This document shows, one piece after another, positions 49,371 to 62,902 of a DNA stretch of 64,000 nt. The first letter of the stretch is position 1, and each line of letters starts with the position of its first letter. A model generated the notes under the pieces. It was not told where the DNA came from. It made no database searches and saw only the letters and a program-made list of their open reading frames with translations. Origin of the DNA: Apus apus (lineage: Eukaryota; Chordata; Aves; Apodiformes; Apodidae); assembly GCF_020740795.1 (NCBI RefSeq), contig NC_067285.1:74624342-74688341 (forward strand). The letters run 5' to 3'. The translations under genes were made by a program, and so were the position numbers.

Positions 49371-49788
49371 TGGGAAAATAGTCGTCAAAGACTTGTAAAG
49401 GTTAATAGATGTGCTCTAGGAAATGTAACATCATTCCAAGATTCATCACAAGATACAAGATTCATACAAGATACAAGAATATGTAATTTCTTACTTGCTA
49501 TCAGTAATAATAATCTGTTCCGTTTCTTTGATTAAAAAACAACAACCACTGATATGTTTTCATAGAATAAGCAATTGGAGATTTTTTTGTCTACATTTCT
49601 TGCAGTACAAAGTAGTATGCATATTAAAATATTTTTGAACTTTAAAGGAAAGTTAAGGTACCCTCTACTGGCTATTTTTGGAAATAAATCTGAGCTATAG
49701 TGTACCCGTTTGGAGTCAGCAGCTGTTAAACTTAATCTGTACTGCAGTTTGAATATATGGATTTTTATGGGTCTGAGAAGAGTTTGGG

Positions 49789-49812
49789 TTTTGTTTGTTT
49801 GTTTGTTTGTTT
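49789..49812. repeat. (GTTT)n microsatellite
   Basis: About six units of TTTG/GTTT in KLHL2 intron 4, just upstream of the X-box region. Confidence 0.9.
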
Positions 49813-49944
49813 TTATTCCCCACTGGCTTCAGCAGAGTGAATCTGCCTGTGATTAAACTGTAGTTTTAAAAACAGGTTGTTACAGCTTCCAAGCTAACAA
49901 TTATATATGTACAAATAGAAATAGCTCAATGTTTCACAGCTCCT

Positions 49945-49957
49945 GTTGCCTAGTAAC
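49945..49957 (+). promoter_or_regulatory. Perfect X-box (RFX site)
   Basis: GTTGCCTAGTAAC fits the X-box consensus GTNRCC(0-3N)RGYAAC exactly, with a 1-base spacer. RFX factors bind such sites in ciliary, immune and neuronal genes. It lies in repeat-free intron sequence that could be a conserved non-coding element. Function is inferred from the motif only. Confidence 0.5.
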
Positions 49958-52461
49958 CAAAGCCCAATGTACAATTTCAATAGGATAAATTTGATACACT
50001 TTGCCTCTCTTTTCCTTTTTAGTCATGGAATACACATAAATATATTTAGATTTAAATTTCTTATTGTCTGATAACTAAAATGTATTGAAATATGTAATTT
50101 TGCAAACTCAGTTATTATGATTAAAGAGGTGATGTAAATTTTCCATAATGAAGAGTGATCTTATAGTTCTGGTGGCATTGCTTTACTATTTAGGTGAGTA
50201 AGCAAGTGTCTCAGTGTGACTGTGCATACAAACCTTAAATTATTTTCTGCATTCCATTCTCAAATTTCACCTTCTTATTTCATTTACTGATTTGATGATG
50301 ATTTTACATATTTTTCTGCTGAATCCACTTAAGCAGTAAAGGATTGTTCCCAGAGTTATTTGCTACACTATAGCTCTTTCAAACCTAAAATTATTTAGGA
50401 TTGTGTTTAAATTAGTTACTGAAATTGTAAGCAGATGTAGAATATTTGCTTCATTGGGACAAGTTGTTTAAATAAATACTTGTATTAAATTTCTAGCCCT
50501 GAGTAATTTAATACCTTATAATAGAATTCATTATCAAAGGAATTATCCACTTCCTATTATAACTAGTCATTCTGTAGTTCTAGTAATAATACAAATTGTA
50601 TTACTATCTTCATTTTTGCATAAACGTGCTAAAAAATGAGTTCATTGTACTGTTTTAATCTTGTCATTAGTCAATTTTAAGCTTACTAAATTTCTTCTGA
50701 ATTGTGTGACTTATTACACTTGTGCCTATTAAATGCAGATCTTCTCCATTTATTTTGTTAGATTTATTTGATGCTTTTAAGGATTATCAAAGTCTTAAAC
50801 TAGTTTTTAGTTATTTTCCATAGCAGCAGTCTGTATTTCAATGCAATCACATTTGTGTTTTTCCTTCATTTCTCTTTCATTAACAGTTGATATTCAAAGC
50901 AAACTCTTGTTAAAGACATAATCCTTCTTTTTTTACTGTCTACATTGATAGTCAAGACTGTAAACAGAGACTATAGTGGATTACTGTTTCAAATTGGGGT
51001 TTAATATCTGGAGGAACTGAAAGATGGTTTTCAAGCAGGCTTCATGTATGGCAGGCTGAGGGAAGAGGAACAGCCATAAATAGTAGAAGCAGGACAAAAA
51101 AAGGAAGTTTAAAGCAGACATAAGCTTTGCAAGGTTATATCACCTGAAGTCCTTTTTGTTTTAATTTGGGTCAGAATTATTAGATTTATTTCAGTAAAAT
51201 AATCTAATGCATAAAAAAAACCAAACAGTAGCTCATTAGAAGTCAAGTAGATAGATGCTTACAGAGATGATGGCAAATGTTTGGTTCTACAATTTCAAAG
51301 ATTAAAACTTCTTCCAAAGAGCAATTATATAGAAGTATATTCTGCAGTTTTCATGTAGTGTTATGCAGGTTTCTAAATTGTTTTACTCTGCTCTTCCAGC
51401 TCTCTTTTTCTTCTTGCCTGACTCTCTTTAATTCTACCCAAATAATTGTTTAAATAAAAAGCATTAACAAGAGTAGTGCAGCTATTGACTTTGGTGTATT
51501 TTTTGCTCACTTATTATTGATGCAGCCTTATAGTATCTGTTTTGTCTATATGGAAGTGAACAGTTGCAAGACTTCCATGTTAAAATCTTGCCTGTTTTCA
51601 CCCACTGAAGATGAAAGCTAAGACTTGAATGTTGTAAAATAGAAGTCTCATTAAAATAACTGTCAAGGGCACGGAAAATAAAATATTGTGAAGAAGAAAT
51701 TGTAGAGAGCAGTGTGGAATTTTGCTCAAGGGCACAATTATAATTCACCTAAATCTTAAGTTTTACTGGGCAAATAAAATGTATGTCATACAGTTTTTAA
51801 ATTTCTTCTTGTTACTTATTTTTTGAAAGTTGAATGGCAGATGTAATTTACATTAATTCCTTACTGATATGGATTTTTAGTGAGTTACAGAATATTTTAA
51901 TATGCTCAGACTTCTAAATGCCTTGTCGTTCTTCCATTAAGGTCACAGACTTCTTTGGAAGCTGAATTGAATTGTTACTGGAATCAGTTGCATAAAGATG
52001 CTTATTATTGATGCTAAAAAAACGGTACAGTGTCCAGAGCTTTTGTGCAAATAAGATGTACATATTTTATCATGGTCTAGGAAACTTTGCTTTAAAGAAA
52101 TATCTAATGCTGAAGGTTTGGAAATGAGTTGTAATTATGGAGTGTTGGGAACAGCAAGATGGGAACTTGTGAATGAGTATTGAGAAAAGTTTATATGAAG
52201 TGTGAGAGTTATAATCTGTGGAATAATTTCTCAGTGAACATGGTGGTAGAGATGTTGCTTGTTATTTAAATCCTAAATGGTATTTGCAGGGTGGTAAAAT
52301 CATGTTAATGTTGAGTTTTAAGTTCTTCAGTCACATAATGCTGAAACCTTCCTGTCTGTTTTAGTCTTTTATTTTTTTTATGGATCCTTTAACTTTATAA
52401 ATATTCTTGTATAAGCTCAGAATTGTATTTTGTCGTATTAAACACCTATTGCTCCTTACAG

Positions 52462-52624
52462 GTACTGCTCCCAGCAGCTGGTCTCTTGCAACTTCAGGAT
52501 GTGAAAAGGACTTGCTGTGAATTTTTGGAATCCCAGCTTCATCCTGTCAACTGCTTGGGGATTCGTGCTTTTGCTGATATGCATGCATGCACAGATCTTT
52601 TGAACAAGGCCAACACATATGCAG
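52462..52624 (+). CDS. KLHL2: KLHL2 exon 5 (BTB end, BACK start; GC donor)
   Basis: A 163-nt exon that encodes 54 residues from [20 protein letters not shown] via [20 protein letters not shown] to [14 protein letters not shown], plus the first base of Glu. It covers the last BTB helices and the 3-box/BACK start, regions that complete the CUL3-binding surface. It is near-identical to mammalian KLHL2 (Arg for Lys in DVK(R/K)TCC). The acceptor CTCCTTACAG is good. The donor is GCAG|GCAAGT: a GC in place of GT, but otherwise a strong match to U1. Only this cut keeps the frame with exon 6 (G|AA = Glu). The nearest GT, 4 bases downstream, would shift the frame. Confidence 0.96.
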
Positions 52625-55600
52625 GCAAGTTATCATTACTATAGCATGTAGCTTGTTATCTGTGTTTGTGGATACACTCATAGGCTCCCTGCCCACCCAA
52701 CCCCACTCAAAGGAAAACTGAATTATATCCAGGATATTGCAGACATGAATCTTCTGACGTGATTTCAATATGAATGTCTTTAAGAACAATAGAGTCTTCT
52801 GGCTGGAACATAGTTACACTAAGCACAAAAAGGCAGCATCTTCACAGCCTATCAGGGCTATACAGGGTCCAAGCAGTTTGTAATCCTGTTCAAATTTGCT
52901 GTTTAAAGCTTTACACTGTCACTTAGGGGAGGAAATAGTGAAAGAAGAATTAAAACTCTGGCAACTGCCACAAGCCAAAGTTTGTAGGAAGTACACAGCA
53001 GAAGAAACAAGGGTGTGACAGGGGGCAGTGTGCTATCTGTATCCCCTGTACTGCACTGGCTAAGAAGCAACAAATGTACCACAAGTATTGTGTTACCAAC
53101 TTGTCTTCTGAAAATCCTACTCATCTAGCCCAAAACTTGAAATTTCCTATTATAAAGGGTACTTCTAGTCTCGTTTATCTATCTTAGCACAAATTAGACA
53201 GAGGTGCATCTTCTGACTAACCATGTAGCTGAACCAACAAAATTCTGCTTTCCTTGTAATGAGCATTTGCCATTGGATTTTTCTCATTTTTTTTCCTGAA
53301 AAAATGTTAATGGAATTCTTTATTTTTTTACTGAAAATACTTTGTCATGATCATCTTAAAGACTGTGTTACTCATATCTGTAAGAGGACTGGCTCACGTT
53401 GAGTTCTTGACCATTTTTGAACAGTAGGTTCTCGTTTTGCTTGCTGTTGTGAATGAAAAACAATTCTCATTTTGTGGTTAAGTAACATTAGTGTTGTATG
53501 GGCAGACAAGGGAGAGTAATTATTTCCTTTGTCTTGATGCTGTTGAGGCCTCAGGTAGAAAAATGCTGAACTGAACTTTAAGACATGCAAACAGGGTGAA
53601 GTGCCATTTTACTACTATTGCAATATTCCTTTGTTTCCCGGATCAAATGTCAACCTCTCATCCTAGGTTTTTCTAGTTCAGCAGAATTACCCTCACTTCA
53701 GTCGTTTATATGCTCTCTCTGCTGCTTTTGTGCTTGGAACTAACCTTCTGTTTCCTCCATAATCAAACCATCTTCCATTGCCATCACATTCCTCCAGAAA
53801 GCACTTTTCTCATCTGTGCTTCCCCTTCTGTCATATTCTTGGAGTCCTGCTGGCCCATATCATGAGATGCCAGCTCAACTCCTACTGTGTTTTTGCTTTA
53901 TCTGTGTGGTGAATTTTAAAGCAATGCACACTCTGTTCTTACTCTTGAGATAAATATGCTGTGCGTAGTCAGACTGTGAGCTGCTCCATTGCACTGCACT
54001 CTCTGCATTGCCTTTCTTAATCCCTAGCACTCTGTCAGTCTTAGTATAAGAGCAATACAGAAAAGGGAATTAAAAAGGAAATCTCATGATAAAGCTGCAG
54101 AACAAAATAATCACATGGTATCACTTTCGATAACTATTCTAAAATGTACAGTGATCAGTTAGCCTCATGAACAACTACTACAGAGTTAAAACTGAATGTT
54201 TTCCTGAAATAGAGCACTCAGTGCTTCAATTCATATGTCTAGGACCAAATAATAGGCTTTTTATTGCATTGAGTAGTTTTAGACTTCATAAAAATAAGGA
54301 TTTGGATTAATGCTTTCAGTTGCCTTAATTCCTATAAAATCTGTTTTCTCATATAGTTGTGGGGTTTTTTACCCACTTCCAGAAGATGATAGTATTTTTA
54401 TCAAGAATGGATGTTTAAAAAAAACCAGAAATGCAGCAGAATTATATGATTAGGTGAATTCTTGGTTGCTCTCTTAAGTGGGAAACTAAGGTATACAAAT
54501 CAGCCATACTCAGAAGCTTTTAATCCAGTGAAATTGTATTCAAATAATTTATATATAAAATTTTAAAAAATACAAGAGGTATTGAGGTTGTTTTTGAAAG
54601 TACTCACTTCTGTAATGCCAGTCTTACTTGGGGAGCTCTAATGTGTATGTGACTGAAGGACTTTGTGATAACTGTATTTAGACTTATGTTTAAAAATTAT
54701 ATATTTTTGAGTAATATCAAATCCAAAAGGTATAATATTTATGATCTTTTATGCAATAGGAAGCAAAGCTTACATTTATTAACTAGAGTTAATGTTCAGA
54801 TATTTAATGTTTTAGGGAACACATTTTGATACAGGAGATGATTAATTTTGAATTTTAAATTATTTCTTCCAACTTCTATTCTGACTGTTTTAGTAACTTC
54901 AAAACTATTTCAGTTACTTCAAAACAATCTTTTTTCAATTCAGTTGTTGAAGGTAAGTTTTATATAGATTACTTTCTAGAAATATAAAATCTAGGACCCT
55001 GGCAAGATCTTTAGTGCAATATTGGTTAAATGTGTTTGAGAGCACAGGAACTGTGTCCAACTTGTAACACTCCTTCATTTTGCTCAGGTATCCTTTGCTG
55101 TGCTTGGAAAGACTCTGCAAGCAGGATGCAGATAAGTGGAAAGGAGAAGGAAGCTGTTTGTTGGTCCTAGGTGGGACTTGCAAGCTACTAGTCTGAGCAC
55201 TGGCATACTCAGAACTCTTGGTACAAGTGCCCAAGGAGGAAGGGTTGGCCTTTATTCCTCCTTGGAACAGGCTGCTCATCAGTCGTGCTGGATTTCTGTC
55301 TGCTGACTCCCTGATTTTTTTCTGTGCAGTTTTATACCTTTCAGGTCAATGTTTTTCCTCATGAATTTTCAGCCTTCTTATTGCCTGTGTCTCAGCCATC
55401 ATAGCTTCTTTTCCTCCCATTCTTATCTCAAATGCCTCTTTGTACTTCATCAAGGCTCCTTCTTACAATTGAAAAAAATTTCTCAAAATTCTGAGCAAAG
55501 ATATGTGGCTGTGCCACTTCAGAATCAGGACATGAATCACAAGCAGCTGAAGTCCCAGGAGTAGACCTTTTGGGAATAAGGCTCCAGAAATTAGAATAAG

Positions 55601-58600
55601 TAGAGAAGAGGATTATTACATTGAAAAAGTAGTGAAAATAATTCCCTGCTGGAGAAAATGAAAAGCATGTGGCTGTTTAACTTCTTCCAGTCTTTATTTT
55701 GTTACACTTGCTATTTTATATTTTGGAAAAAGAGGCAGGAAGATATTTCTCCCAATAGACAGTGATGGAATAAAACCAAATGGATGCCTATGTAGATGAG
55801 AAGTTAGAAAAGTGGAACTCTGAAACTTCCTTCCAGCGAGAGTAAAAACTCAACTTTCATTAAAATTGGAGCTTCCTAATCCTGTGGTGGGGTTGGTCTT
55901 CCTGTAAGAGTGTGTGATATTTCTTTAATTTAGAAGAGTCATATATATCAATGATACCTATGGAGAGGTCTGAAAGTAGTGGTTGATTGATACAGATTAT
56001 TTGGAACGAGCTTCTGTTGCAATTAAACTTTCTGAGATACTTTCTGATGTCCCAGAAAGCAGCCCTTCTTTGGGTCTTGTCACACTTGCATGCTCTGGGA
56101 CTACATACAGCTAAGGCCTCTCATCTTTCATGGGTAAGGATTCCTATGAAGAGTACATGGCATAAGCACTGCTAGTCCATCCTCTGCTTTAGTCTGGAAT
56201 ACATCTTATGTAGTCTTACAGGATGTTCACAAAATAACATTTTTTTCCTGATAATGTGGTGCGTTTTATAGTTGTAAAGTTATGTACAACGTGAAGATAG
56301 ATTGGTAAAGCCTTTTAGTGGAGAGACATTTGCTGTTTTTGATGATAGAGACACTTGCTCAGTGCTAAGGTCTTGACATATTTCTTAGTTATAACCAAAG
56401 AATAATAATGTACTTCCGCTCACCACATAGGCCAGTATGGGGATTGGAAACATTGGATTACCTGTGGAAGAAGTCCCTTTTGAGGACCACCTTTATACAG
56501 AAAGCCTTCTTGATTTTTCTCATTGTGCTGAGATGGTGGAGAAACTTTTGTCAGGGAATCTTAGCATGTGCAGTGAAGCTGGGTTTGCTGTGTTGTACTT
56601 AAGTGTGGGATACAGTGTTCTTGATTCTGATGCTTTGAGTCTAAAACTTTGAGCCCTGCCTAGTGTGTATGTCTTCTTGTGTGCATTTGTATGCATGAGA
56701 TTGGAAAGATGTAGTTAGCAGAATAGTTCTTAGGTTTCTATTCTGAGTAGCAACATCTGTTGCTGCATTTCTGTTACCTTGGCTGCTATGAATTTCATGG
56801 TGTTCTCAAAAGCAGTTATTTAAGCATAAAACTGACAAGTAAATTAGATTTTGTAAAAACGCTTGATTTTGCAATGTTTAACTTCTGCTGTTTCTCCAGT
56901 TCCTGTCTGACCAGTGCATTAGGTTAGGCAATTAGCAAAGATCTTTTGTTCTCAGCCAAAAAAGTTGTAACGTGACATTGTGAATTGAAGCAATAACTAA
57001 AAAAACTAATTATTGCTGAATATTTTAATTTGTATTCTTATTTCCTCTGCTTGCAAAACTGTCTTTGTTCTTTAAAGTGAATCATAGAATGGTTAAGGTT
57101 GGAAGGGACCTTAAAGATCATCAGGTTCCAACCTCCCTGCATTGGCAGGGACACTTCCCACTAGACCACATTGAACAAAGGTTCATCCAAACTTAAACAA
57201 CTCAAGGGAAGGGGGCATCCACAACCTCCCTAGGCAACCTATTCCAGTGCCTTTTTACCCTCATGGTGAAGAATTTCTTCCTCATGTCTTACCTAAATCT
57301 ACCCTCTTTCAGTTTAAAACCATTACCCCTTGTCCTATCAGTGCCCTCTCTGGGCGGAAGGCTACTATAAGGTCTACCTGGACCCTTCTCCAGGCTCAAT
57401 AGCCCCAACTCTCTCAGCCTGTCATAATGTAAGACCTTGCTCTTTCCAAGATCTCATGCCTTGCCTTTCCTCTAAAACAAGGTTATTGGTTCAGAAAAAA
57501 ACTATGCTTCTGGAAAGTTCCAGCTGTTTTTATAGCATTATCACATCAGAATGATGCAGATACTCCATTTAGTTTAAAAAAAATAATCATAGTCTGGTTT
57601 GTGGAAGAGAAATAGTTGGCCTAAACCAGACAAAAGACAATTATGAGACTCTCTATTTTTTATATGTTTTCTTTCTCACACAAATATATTGGATTACTGT
57701 AATAAAAAGACATAGGAAATATGAGGTGTTTTTCCCTTTTTCCAGCTGCAGTCTCTGACACTGATAAGCTCAGGTCATGTTTTTCATACATGTTAATTTG
57801 GTTTTGGGAAGTCTTTGGGTGAAGATGTCTGAAGGTGTACAAATTAAAGAGATTTCTGGAAATGCATGTTAAGTGCCAACAGCTGCTAGAACACCTCAGA
57901 AAGATGTTAGAAAATAGCTAAAGCCTATTAATGATAGAACAGAAATTTTGGCAGTCTTCATCAATGTTATACACAAACACTCACAAGACAAAAATGGGTT
58001 GCAGGCTTTTACTTTTGGCCACTATGATTCTCTGAAATGTTTTTAATCTGAGGGAATTTCAGGAGACCTTTGCCTTCTGTATTTGTTTATTTCATTTAGT
58101 AAAGGCAATTAAGCCAGAGGTCTGACTGTAGCTATATAAATGAATGAGAGTGCATGTGAATTATTCCGTAAATGTTCACAGCATAAAATGTCCTGTGCAG
58201 TTTTCAGATATAGCTTTCCTTCCCATGTAATTGCAGAATGTAAAACTAGTGTCAATATCTTTATGGCCAGCAAGATTATGGGCCTCTTGGATAGAAGAGG
58301 TAGGTCAATTGCTTACTGCTGCTGTGTGTATGTATACTACACATCTCCAGATTCATAATGAAAAATACCAAAAAGTGCTACATATACAGCTCCTCTTGTC
58401 TTCCTGTGCTCTCTACAGTGGCATTGTTTATTGTACTTCCAAAGACTTTGTTACTAGCCCCTTTCATGTTTTTAAGAACTTCCTTTTTGCCCTTTTAGTT
58501 TATCGCTGAATCTGAAGTCCCATTCTACTGATACAGGGCAGATGAGGACAGGTCTTTAGCTATTCAGATAGAAACTATCAGTTGCAAAAATATGAAAATC

Positions 58601-61600
58601 TGTTTTTATATGCAATTGGAACAGATATTTTAGCAGTGTCCTAAAATTGAAGGGGTGGTGTTTTTTTAAAAAAAATGCAGATTTTAGTTTTGATAATGAA
58701 ATAGGATTCTACTTCCTTAGGAAGTGGGAATTTGGAAGCCAAGGCTCTGCAGCTTCTAAGCTAGCATGTTTCCAGGCTGCCTTAGTCTGAAGCCAGCTGG
58801 CTTCAATGTCTGGGTAAAGTGGCAAGAAGTGAGGCAGGATTCCAATAAAAATTTTTCAGAGTTGCACACTGTGTGGAAAATTCTGATTTGGAAAACAAAA
58901 AAGTATTTTGTTCTCTCGCAGAAGTTTCCAGCCAGATAGTTCTTTCTGATTGCTTATCTAGGAGATGTTAATGAAGAAAGAAGTATGTTACCTAATGCAC
59001 CAAATGAAAACCAAGCTAATTTCAGATTTTGAAGGGGACAGATGCATTAGATATTTCATCACATCATAAATGTTGTGATGTTTTGTTAATATCTTCAGAT
59101 TTTCAAAGCATTCAGGATGTCAGCAATAACAAGGCATAGTACAAATCCTAACCCAGAAGGCAAAAAAAAAATAACCTCTCAATACTATTTTTCTCTCATA
59201 ACTATTGGAAAAAGAGGATCTTAGTGAGATTTTGGACCTTGTCGTTATTTCAAAGATGCTGATATCCTTCATTTTAAAAGGAAGCAAAATGCTTTAATTT
59301 CATAAGCTTTGTGATTGTTATGTATAATAAAATAGTGTATTCTGCCTTCAACACTTAAACAGCTTTAGATAAATTGCCATTGGCACATTTACTTGGTGTT
59401 TTTGCATTTCCTTGTTCTTTTTCAGTTTCTAATTATTTTGAAATCCATTTATATCTAATTTTAATTATTTCCTGCCAAAAGGTTATCTGTCAATCAGTTA
59501 ATATGGTCTCCTTGACAACAAGAGATCTGGTTCTTAAGAGACAAGGGATTTAATCTTACCTCTTTTTTTGAAGACTAGAATCTATATAGCCATCTACTTT
59601 CCTATTTCTCTTTTTCCTTTCATCCAGGTGAGGATTTTTTTCCAGGTATTGCTTGAGAACATGACCCTGTAGCTATTGACTGAGTAGGTTTTTTAATTTC
59701 TCCTTTTTTTCACTCTTCTGTCTTCTCTAGGCCATGTGCCTTGGTTTATGCTTTAAGCACAGAGAGTGACAACCAGTACAATGGTCTTAGGTTTTTGTTC
59801 AAGTACTGTCTATTTTTTTCAGATATTTCTTCTACAGTTCTCTTCCTACCTTGAAAACAGGAGACAGCCTCACATTGATTGTATTGCTTTGAAAATTCTC
59901 ACCTTTTACTTTTCTGGTTTAGAGGCTGACTCTCTTCCTCTTTAGAGCATGTCGTAAATCTAAATCCAAGCTTTTATCTACAAGTTTAGAAAATCAACTG
60001 GCTATTTCTATTTATGAAGTGTATCCTGTTGGATGTGATATACTGTTGGATCAGCTTTCTCAAGGGAAGATGAACAGGCTTCTGAACATCAGATTTATTC
60101 AGTATGTGGATATATGTTGCTTCCTGTATCTACTTGCTTCCTAACTTGGCTTCTGAGTACAGTCAAGCATGCTGTTTTGAGGCACTGTCACTTGAAAGTT
60201 GGAGTTTATCATAAAACTCATTTATGCAAGCTGCCTTCCTCAATTCTATTTGCCATATGCAAATATTAAAATCAATCAGATACTTATTTCAATAAGTGTG
60301 CCTCAGAAAATTCTACTTTAGCTTAAGAAACAGCATATTTGTAGTCTTAAAAGAAAACAGACAAAGATCTATAAGGAGTGGAAAAGTAATGGTGTTTTAA
60401 AAATCATTGGTATTTCTGCTCATGCTTTCTCTCCCATTGCCTAAAATATGGCAGAAAATACTATGCATCCATCATAAGATAATGTTGCGAAATTGGAGGG
60501 AATTGTAGTGGTGGTGACTACGTGAATGAAAAGGCTGGTAGGATGAGGGACTGGAAAGGCAAGGACTGTCTATTTTAAAGACAGGTAAAGGCTAAAAAGG
60601 AATAGAAGATAACGAACGATTTTGAGTAGACAGGTTGCAGCTTTCCCTATTTTTGCATTCAGCATTAAAACATAGAGATATTAATTGAAAACTGACTAAT
60701 GGTAAACTGGGTGTTAAATTTAGATGCGAGGCTTTTTCTTCAGCCAGACTGTGGGAATACTGCTGCAGGAAGGTTATTAAAGTAAAGAGTTGAACAGGAT
60801 TTAAGGGGACTGGACTGTATCTCACTAAACTCGTTGTTTCATAAGATGTGGTTAAGGTGAAATACCATCATTTTCTGGCTATCAATCTCTCATTTTTCAT
60901 TATTATAGTGAGACCTTTATGGGAGTTTTATTATCATACTTGTCATATATAGTCCTGGATTTCTATCTGAAGCACTTTGTGCCTCTTGTTTCAAGAAACA
61001 GGATGCTGAACTAGAGAAAGGACAAGAATTATACTGTGTTATATTTATCTTTTTATGCTCTCTAGTCTTTACTACAATGCAAATAAGCTGTTGTACCATG
61101 CAAAGTGACCTGAAAAATTTAGACCAGGAAGCATTCAGCATTCTTTTAAACTTTTTTTTTTCAACAGCTTAGGACTGTTTGTCAAGCATGGAGGCTTTTA
61201 AAAGTTCTTTAGCTAGTTCTTTAGTTTTTTCATATGTCTGGTGACCTTTTTCTCCTTATTCTAATTTTGAGTGAATTCTTAAATACTCAGTAATCTAACT
61301 TCTATTAAGAATAAGCTGAAGAGGGGAAAAATAGGAGTTAACGGGATGGAGCTACTTTTAAAGCAACTGAATGGCTTAAAAAGCTATTTTAAGGAATAGA
61401 GGACAACTGAATAAATGAACAGCAAATTGTAAAAGATCCACGCTCTATGTTAAAAAAAAAAAGTCCAATGCTACAACTAAACCATGAAATTTTTAGCTTT
61501 GTTTACTTAAAGTTGAAGCATTAAAAAACAACCTGAGGAAAAATGACACACCTTCTACATGTTGTAGAGACTGTGATATGCATTATTTTTATGACCTTGA

Positions 61601-61979
61601 AGAAGCTCTGAGAGTTACAGAAAGATCCAGATGTTTGATTTGACCTACATTAGAATGCAAACTGCTGGTTAGTTCTAATGAATCAGCCATTGTTCATGTT
61701 GAACTACAGGTTTAAAACATGTTTGTCAATGACATATAGAGCATATTCTTTTTCTGGAATCTCTTTTGCTCTATGTGTACAAGGATATAAAAATGAGATT
61801 TAAGTAAATATAAAGAATAAGTACTGAGATGAAGCAATGCTGAAAATGATAAATTGCTATTATTGCTACTTTTACTATAATGTGTTTTAATATTTCCATT
61901 ATTTTATATTTATATTCAATATTTTTAAATCTGTAAATATTCGCACTGTATGTTAGAGGACTTCTTTTCCTTCAAACAG
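52625..61979 (+). other. KLHL2: KLHL2 intron 5 (GC-AG)
   Basis: A 9.4-kb intron starting GCAAGT and ending AAACAG. It contains one antisense CR1 copy (57079-57425). The rest is AT-rich with no recognised gene; a few frames of 60-115 codons are without domains. Confidence 0.88.
57079..57425 (-). mobile_element. CR1 LINE 3' fragment
   Basis: Plus strand: GAATCATAGAATGGTTAAGG, TTGGAAGGGACCTTAAAGAT, CATCCACAACCTCCCTAGG, TTCCTCATGTCTTACCTAAA and CCTTGTCCTATCAGTGCCC, ending near CTCTCTCAGCCTGTCAT. This is a reversed CR1 3' UTR plus the end of ORF2, about 350 bases, well preserved. Confidence 0.94.
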
Positions 61980-62089
61980 AACAGCACTTTTCTGATGTCG
62001 TACTTAGTGAAGAATACCTCAATCTCGGTGTAGAGCAGGTTTGCAGTCTCATATCCAGTGACAAACTCACAATTGCCTCAGAAGAGAAG
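61980..62089 (+). CDS. KLHL2: KLHL2 exon 6 (BACK domain)
   Basis: A 110-nt exon. It completes Glu (G|AA) and encodes 36 residues, QHFSDVVLSEEYLNLGVEQV then CSLISSDKLTIASEEK. It matches mammalian KLHL2 with a few changes (S for A, Y for F, V for I, A for S), as expected between birds and mammals. It forms the first BACK helices. The acceptor is TTCCTTCAAACAG and the donor AAG|GTAAGT is strong, phase 0. The following exon (starting VFEAV in mammals) is not within the last 1.9 kb and must be beyond the right edge. Confidence 0.97.
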
Positions 62090-62324
62090 GTAAGTCCATC
62101 TGTATCCCAGTATTCCTTTTAACCTTTTGGGTGAGAGAGCAAGCTTGCTCTTACTGCTCTTGTACACAAGATGCATTCTTTGTTTCCTCAGTGAAATTAG
62201 GCCTATATTGTGCTCATGCTTAAAGGACTTTTCCCAAAAGTGTTGTCAGACTGATGATGAAAATTAAGCTTAGCTCTTAAAAACCCTAAAACTGTATTAA
62301 GTCACATAACCCTTAGGTTTTTTT

Positions 62325-62370
62325 GAAAAAAAGAAAAAAAAAAAAAAGAAAAAAGGAAGGAAGCCAAATT
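62325..62370. repeat. A-rich simple repeat
   Basis: Runs of A broken by single G bases, then GGAAGGAAG; low-complexity purine tract in KLHL2 intron 6. Confidence 0.9.
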
Positions 62371-62902
62371 AAATGGAAATTCCTTCTCATCTTCAATCAC
62401 AACAAACAGAATACATGCTGTGAGTCACATACACAGGAGTTTGGTTTACCATGGGTTAAATAACTAAAAAATAGTCGTTTGAAGAGCAAGTGTATGCCAT
62501 CTTCTAACTTTAACATCAGTGGTCCCACAAAGGTATTATAACTCTGCATGTATAGGTGGGCAGTATAGCCCAACTGAACAAATATGGGTTGCAGAGGAGA
62601 TGACTAGGTATCCTGGTATAATGAAACTTGAGTTTAAATATATGTTAACTAGATCTCATTCTTTTAAAGCTAAAGGTTAGATGTATTCATTTTGAGCTTT
62701 TGAATCCAGTTGTGATCAATTTTAAAATAAGTAGGTTTGTTTGTTTTCCAAGGGGCACATAGTTGTATTATCTCTGTTCAAATGAGGCTAAATTGTATTC
62801 AAAAGCATGTTGGAATATTGATTTGTATGGCTAGGTAGTGTTCCGTGTTAAAACCTTTTTGAAACTTTCAATCTAAAAACTATCTGCTTCAACTGCAACT
62901 AG

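Larger units (their letters stand above)
27854..52461 (+). other. KLHL2: KLHL2 intron 4 (24.6 kb)
   Basis: The longest intron here and the main home of repeats: CR1 copies at 29651, 44481, 47495 and 47934 (all antisense), an old sense fragment near 41600, and GTTT microsatellites. It also holds a perfect X-box (49945), two notable hairpins (32309-32358, 37892-37920) and a splice-flanked open segment (29436-29571). The GC-richer stretch 48430-49370 is unexplained. No RNA gene was recognised. Confidence 0.85.

Noticed and set aside
56408..56652. Two overlapping frames in KLHL2 intron 5 as missed exons
   Set aside because: No acceptor-donor pair fits and KLHL2 exon 5 joins exon 6 in perfect register without them.
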